Assembly: GCA_025200525.1 (NCBI GenBank)
Contig: JANUSC010000051.1
Coordinates: 744,001 to 808,000 of the forward strand
DNA length: 64,000 nt
Source of the DNA: Camellia lanceoleosa
Lineage: Eukaryota > Streptophyta > Magnoliopsida > Ericales > Theaceae
Direction: 5' to 3'
The notes under the pieces were generated by a model, which saw only the letters and a list, made by a program, of their open reading frames with translations, did not search any database and was not told the origin of the DNA. Within the stretch, counting starts at the first letter, position 1; each line of letters begins with the position of its first letter. The position numbers and the translations under genes are program-made. Of this stretch, positions 59,500 through 64,000 are shown one piece after another.

Positions 59500-60040
59500 A
59501 GGTGTCCCTGCGCCCCCTCCCGGAGCTAGTCAAAGTTTCAGATGCCAACTTAGGCCCAAATTGTATGGCCGAACAAGCGAGTATGGAATGGGAGATAAAA
59601 TATCTGATGAGTCAAGCCGTCGACGGATCGATATCTTGAACTTCTTTGTAACTCATCACGAAAAGATTAAGCAAGGGACGGCGCCATGCAATGCGATCTG
59701 CTGACAAGTTGCGCATCCGTTCGAACCACCAGCTCTCATCGGGAGCATTAACTAGGCGTTGCCGAAAGAAGTAGCCGCGATTTGAATAGGCGAGCAAGAG
59801 TCCACAACTTGCAACTTCTCCATCAACTATATCGGGGAGGGATGAAAAATGAGAGAATAAAGAATAGAGATGTACGAGAGAAAAGTAAGATAAGGTTTCT
59901 TTGCGAGAAAAAGTCGAGCCAGGGTCGAGTGATGTAAGCAAATACAAGTGAGCTTGGGTGGAAACATTACCTATAGCGAAGGTGGACTCCTGCCGTCGAT
60001 TGTCTCCGGCGTAGAAGGCATCGGGCCTATCAATTTTGGA
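59500..60040 (-). pseudogene. Remnant of antisense gene 1, element 4
   Basis: The last exon equivalent (about 59832-59520) retains RGYFFRQRLVNAPDESWWFERMRNLSADRIAW, matching RGYFFRRRLVDALDEGWWFDWMCNLSADRIAW of element 3. A fragment of the middle exon lies at 59970-60030. The first exon and the hairpin promoter are deleted: sequence equivalent to about 34880-35770 of element 3 is missing at about 60040-60090. Confidence 0.65.
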
Positions 60041-60529
60041 TACACTCCACTATCCAGATAGTCCATCCGCAGTGCATCGTGTTATATTTTTGCTTATCGA
60101 GTTGTTGTTTTTGCTTATTGAGTTGTAAGTTTTGTCGAGCTGTCGCGTTTTTGCGTTTTGAGTTGTTACTTTTTGATTACACAATTTTGTTAAGTCTTGT
60201 CTATTGAGTCGTTAACATTATTGTACTTTGTTTATCGAGTTGTAAACTCGCTAAGATTCTGTTTTATTTCTTAGTGAGTCGTTTTGTTTTGCTTTGTTGC
60301 GTCGGTTCCCTACCTAACCCGGTAAATACATGAGGCGCATTTCCATTTAATTCCGTTTTGTGCAAAATAATGCGATGCGATGCTGAGAATTTCAAATACA
60401 ACATCTTTTCAAAAGCTGTTTCATTTCATCATAAAGGTACAAGTTTTTACAGAAAATAAAACTGCCTAACAAATGTGCAAAGTGCTACAAACTACTAGCT
60501 AAAAAGTAGAATAAAAGCAGGAAATAACA
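60041..60529. other. Region 3' of the antisense PMD gene, element 4
   Basis: It contains a short set of degenerate ttatcgagttgttg repeats (60085-60290), equivalent to 35775-35965, then AT-rich sequence leading to the PMD stop codon. No gene seen. Confidence 0.6.
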
Positions 60530-62824
60530 TCAGTGCCCTCGGGAGCGAGAAGGGGGAGGCCCCCTCATCCTTTTCTGCGGGATAATCTCCACATCATCAT
60601 CGCCATCTGGATCGGAGCTGTCATCCTCCGGATCCCCCTCGAGCTCCGTCTCGCTCCCGGAACCAAGCCCGGGCCCCCCCTCTCCAGGAGACGCCGCTGA
60701 CACATGATCTGCGATCTCCTCCTCGTCATCCTCGACGATGGGTGCCCTGCGTCGGCGAGACGACCCTCCTTCGCCAGCTCCTCGATGAGACCTGGATGGT
60801 CCAGCTCCTCCAGTCCCTGTACCTCGGGTAGGTCTAGCACCTCGACCTCTCTGAGAGGGCCCCGGTGGCCTGGCCCGCGAGGAAGCATATACGGGAGGCA
60901 TCTGAAGATGCAAAGTGCAATACATCGATTCAAGCATAAAAGCGGTGTAAATGCGAGAATGTGAAAAGGGTGTGTGTCAGATGTGCTCTACACAGTCTAT
61001 CAGTATAGCAGAAGGTCTAAAACCGGAGTATCATCAGAAACATGCTAGTACAGGGAAAATGGACAGTACCTCCACACCCACGATGCTCATCTGCGTCTCC
61101 CTCCGTAAGATCATGCCCTCGAATGAGGCCAGCATCCCGAAAGCTTCGTCAGATATTCAACAGAGGTCAAATACAAATGCAAAATTATCGATGGAATCAA
61201 TGTTCAAATATTTGGTGATAAATCAAAATTTGAAAAAACATCTGAGGCGGTCGGGGTCTCTAACATATCTGTGATCGAGGCAGGAGGCTCTATCGGAATC
61301 TGGTAAGGCGTCCCAAATCGCCATTAAACGTCCTCGATCGGCATGTCGCCACCGGATGATCAAGAGACGGAGGATCGGAGGATCGAATCGCCCCACCTCT
61401 CTGGATCTGCCAAACTGCTAGAAGGAGGGATATCTGTTGCATGCGCGCGTCTCGTAGACGGTGCACGATGAGAGGTCGTCGCGAGCCCGCACTCCCGTCG
61501 GGGCATTAAATATATGCGGCGGTAGGTGGCGTAGTTCCCATCGAGATGATGCAACAAAGCGTCACTGCCCTGCATATACTGCTCGACCTCCTCAGGGGAT
61601 AATCTATCAGCAGTCCGCATGGTGTCTGGAGGCACAGCAGGAATGTCCTGAGAATCGCCCCCCCATATCGGCCAAAAACGTTCCCCGAGAACCAAACCTG
61701 CCGACGGTCCCTCGGCGAGAATCTATCGACCACAACTCGGCGCTCGAGTCTGAGTCTCGAGCCGTCACCGAAGCGCCCAAAGGCGCGAGCGATCTGTGGA
61801 TAACGAAGATACAAATCGATCAATCGAGATATCTGAGCGGATCAAAGATAAAAATAAAAGGCGAGAGTTCAAGCGATACCTCTGTCGCTCGAGCGGATCA
61901 AAGTATCGTCGCAGAGAGGAGAGAGTCTCTCGAGGCCTCGCCAGATGCTCTCCCTCAAACATTAAAGAAAATGGAGTCATAGGGGGTCCCACCACCTCCA
62001 TCTCCGGGGCCAATGTAGGGAAGTACACATACACCCACAGCTGAGAAAAGCAATGCAGAGTGTGAGTACAAAGTGCTAAAGGCAGAATACAGAATGCAAA
62101 GTGCGCCGTGTGTGTGCAGTGAACAAGTAATGAGGAGCAAAATGAAAATCAAGAGGACGGAATGTACCTCCCAGGCTCTCCAGTAGCCGCCAAGTAAGTC
62201 CCCTCGTGTGCGAGAGACTGCGCTCATGTAGCAGTAAAGGGTAGCCAGGCCAGCGCCGCCCCAATCATACTGGCTCACCTGTGATAGGTCCACTAGAGCG
62301 CTCAGTAAGTACAACCCTACCATGTTCCCTCTATCGGCGAACAAGGTGGTGCCGAGGAGGTACATGAGGAAACCGCGGGCATACTGCTCCGCCTCCTCAG
62401 GAGTCTCAGGCTCCATCTGTGGCCGTCGGAAATGGGAAACAAACCAGGAGTATCGGACTCTCCCCGAACCTCTGTCTACGGGCGGGTGTGTCCCCAACAA
62501 ATGCATCCAGGCAGCCTGCCACTCACCCATGTCCTCATCATAGGGAATGGGCCTACCGCCTAAGTCTAGGCCGGTGAGCATAGCAAAATCCAGCGGGGTC
62601 ATGGTCATGTCCCCCGTCGCAGAAAAATGGAAGGAATTGGTAGTGTCCCACCACCTCTCTGCTAAAGCTGCTAATAGGGTCCTACTAATGAGGCAACGAG
62701 TTAACCCTCTGCAGAATGGCCCAAATCCTGCAAGATCGACCAATCCCCGGACAGCTTCCGGAAGCTCAAAATACCATTCCCTTGCGGCGCCGGAGCCATA
62801 TCCTCGAACTGTCCGAGAACGAAC
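60530..62824 (-). pseudogene. Antisense PMD gene, exons 2-6, element 4
   Basis: It is the counterpart of 36267-39679. Exon 2 (62824-62168, 219 codons) is fully open and phase 0, flanked by tgcag| and |gtac. It contains ERWWDTTNSFHFSATGDMTM, PLDFAMLTGLDLGGRPIPY, DRGNMVGLYLLSALVDLSQ and YDWGGAGLATLYCYMS. Exon 3 starts at 62040 (LWVYVYFPTLAPEMEV) and is degraded after about 61930. Exon 4 (about 61790-61240) is damaged by small indels. Exon 6 (60901-60530) gives a Gly/Arg/acidic tail with PSRSHRGAGEGGSSRRRRAP and a Gln-Lys-Arg cluster near the end. Exon 1 should lie right of the window beyond the minisatellite. Exon 2 preserves the domain without stops, unlike element 3. Confidence 0.78.
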
Positions 62825-62859
62825 CTGCATTTAGAATCAATGCATGAATCAGCAAATGA

Positions 62860-63900
62860 AGTGAAAATGAGCTGTGTGCAAATAAAGCGAAAATAAGCTG
62901 TGTGCAAATGAAGTGAAAACGGGCTGCGTGTTCAGTAAATTTGGTATTTAGGCTGCGTATTCAAAGTTTCAGTACATCTGAATTTGGGACCGTGTGTTCT
63001 ACTCAACATCAGTGGACTGTGCGTTTGCTTCAAGTTTGGGACTGCGTGTTCTACTCAACATCAGTGAACTGTGTGTTCGCTTCAAGTTTGGGACTGTGTG
63101 TTCTACCCAACATCAGTGAACTGTGTGTTCGCTTCAAGTTTGGGACTGCGTGTTCTACTCAACATCAGTGGACTGTGCGTTTGCTTCAAATTGGGACTGT
63201 GTGTTCTACTCAACATCAGTGGACTGTGTGTTCACTTCAAATTGGGACTGCGTGTTCTACTCAACATCAGTGAACTGTGTGTTCGCTTCAAGTTTGGGAC
63301 TGCGTGTTCTACTCAACATCAGTGGACTGTGCGTTTGCTTCAAATTGGGACTGTGTGTTCTACTCAACATCAGTGGACTGTGTGTTCACTTCAAATTGGG
63401 ACTGCGTGTTCTACTCAACATCAGTGGGCTGTGTGTTCGCTTCAAATTGGGACCGTGTGTTCTACTCAACATCAGTGGGCTGTGTGTTCGCTTCAAGTTT
63501 GGGACTGCGTGTTCTACTCAACATCAGTGAACTGTGTGTTCGCTTCAAGTTTGGGACTGCGTGTTCTACTCAACATCAGTGGACTGTGCGTTTGCTTCAA
63601 ATTGGGACCGTGTGTTCTACTCAACATCAGTGGACTGTGCGTTTGCTTCAAGTTTGGGACTGTGTGTTCTACTCAACATCAGTGAACTGCGTGTTCGCTT
63701 CAAGTTTGGGACTGTGTGTTCTACTCAACGTCTGTGGGCTGTGTGTTCACTTCAAATCTGGGCTGTGTGTTCGGTGCTTCAAGTTTGGGGCTGTGTGTTC
63801 TACTTTTTAATCGATTAAGTGTGTGTTCGCTTCAAGACCGGGCCGTATGCTCGTTGAAGTCTCGAGTTTTGGAGACTACGTGTCCTACTCTTGGTCAAGA
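62860..63900. repeat. Minisatellite in PMD intron 1, element 4 (about 52-bp unit of two 26-bp halves)
   Basis: Sixteen or so copies alternate ctgYgtgttctactcaacatcagtg and ctgtgYgttYgcttcaaRtttggg, with very high identity from 62985 to 63720 and degenerate edges. The position, in intron 1 of the antisense PMD gene, and the ctgYgtgttc core are shared with 38620-39300. The array is stop-free in all three plus frames, which is an artefact of composition. Confidence 0.9.
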
Positions 63901-64000
63901 TATGTCTTTGTGTGCTCACTTTCAATCTCAAGTGTGTCTTGATGAATCAATGTTAGGAAAGTGTGTTCAATTTCTAACTAAGGTGCACCGCGTTCTCACA

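Larger units (their letters stand above)
45146..64000 (+). mobile_element. Tat-lineage element 4 (Ty3/gypsy), runs off the right edge
   Basis: The order is a full 5' LTR, tRNA-Arg-type primer site, gag, pol with dual RNase H, a remnant of antisense gene 1 and an antisense PMD gene whose first exon is beyond 64000. It has the same family architecture as element 3, into whose 3' LTR it lies. Patches of dense small indels (54690-56420, 57515-57945, 59400-62050) alternate with nearly clean patches. Confidence 0.9.

Noticed and set aside
63071..63810. Long overlapping plus-strand frames (Cys/Leu-rich repeats)
   Set aside because: All three plus frames are open through the intronic minisatellite. 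The real gene here is on the minus strand and this is its intron.

Overview
This window is nuclear DNA from a large, repeat-rich plant genome. It holds no host gene that I can support. It is almost entirely a pile-up of decayed Ty3/gypsy LTR retrotransposons of two lineages, interrupted by a block of AT-rich satellite. The plant origin is shown by chromovirus polyproteins ending in a chromodomain with an initiator-Met tRNA primer site, by Tat-lineage polyproteins with two RNase H domains, and by antisense genes of the plant mobile domain (PMD) family.

Layout. (1) 1-8861: chromovirus element 1 (Tekay/Del-like), plus strand, with the 5' LTR cut by the window edge, gag-pol full of stops and frameshifts, and a complete 3' LTR. 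(2) 8862-15223: a tandem array of roughly 400-430 bp AT-rich satellite monomers, split by 10081-14346, a minus-oriented composite of two different chromovirus LTRs (A truncated, B complete) flanked by one 5-bp target duplication (TGACG). (3) 15224-16826: a minus-oriented truncated LTR (C). Into it is inserted (4) 16827-24023: chromovirus element 2, plus strand, with a full 5' LTR, decayed gag-pol, and a break inside the chromodomain region. (5) 24024-45145: Tat-lineage element 3, plus strand. It has the 3' part of its 5' LTR, a tRNA-Arg-type primer site, and gag-PR-RT-RH-aRH-IN. Two intron-containing genes lie on the opposite strand: a 3-exon gene (34154-35441) and a 6-exon PMD gene (36267-39679). 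The 3' LTR follows and is interrupted by (6) 45146-64000: Tat element 4, plus strand, with a 5.1-kb 5' LTR, decayed gag-pol, a remnant of the first antisense gene and a better preserved antisense PMD gene that runs off the right edge.

How the parts relate. In each Tat element, gag-pol is driven from the LTR in the sense direction, while the accessory genes between integrase and 3' LTR read toward it. The most interesting pattern is that the LTR U3 and the upstream regions of both antisense genes in element 3 carry the same GGTCGGCCGACC-type palindromes or hairpins, two of the three clearly next to a TATA box. The chromovirus LTRs carry arrays of other CG-containing palindromes (TCGCTCGAGCGA or AGGGTCGACCCT types) in the same promoter position. 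All elements look non-autonomous: every gag-pol has several nonsense codons, many explained by C-to-T or G-to-A transitions expected from methylcytosine decay.
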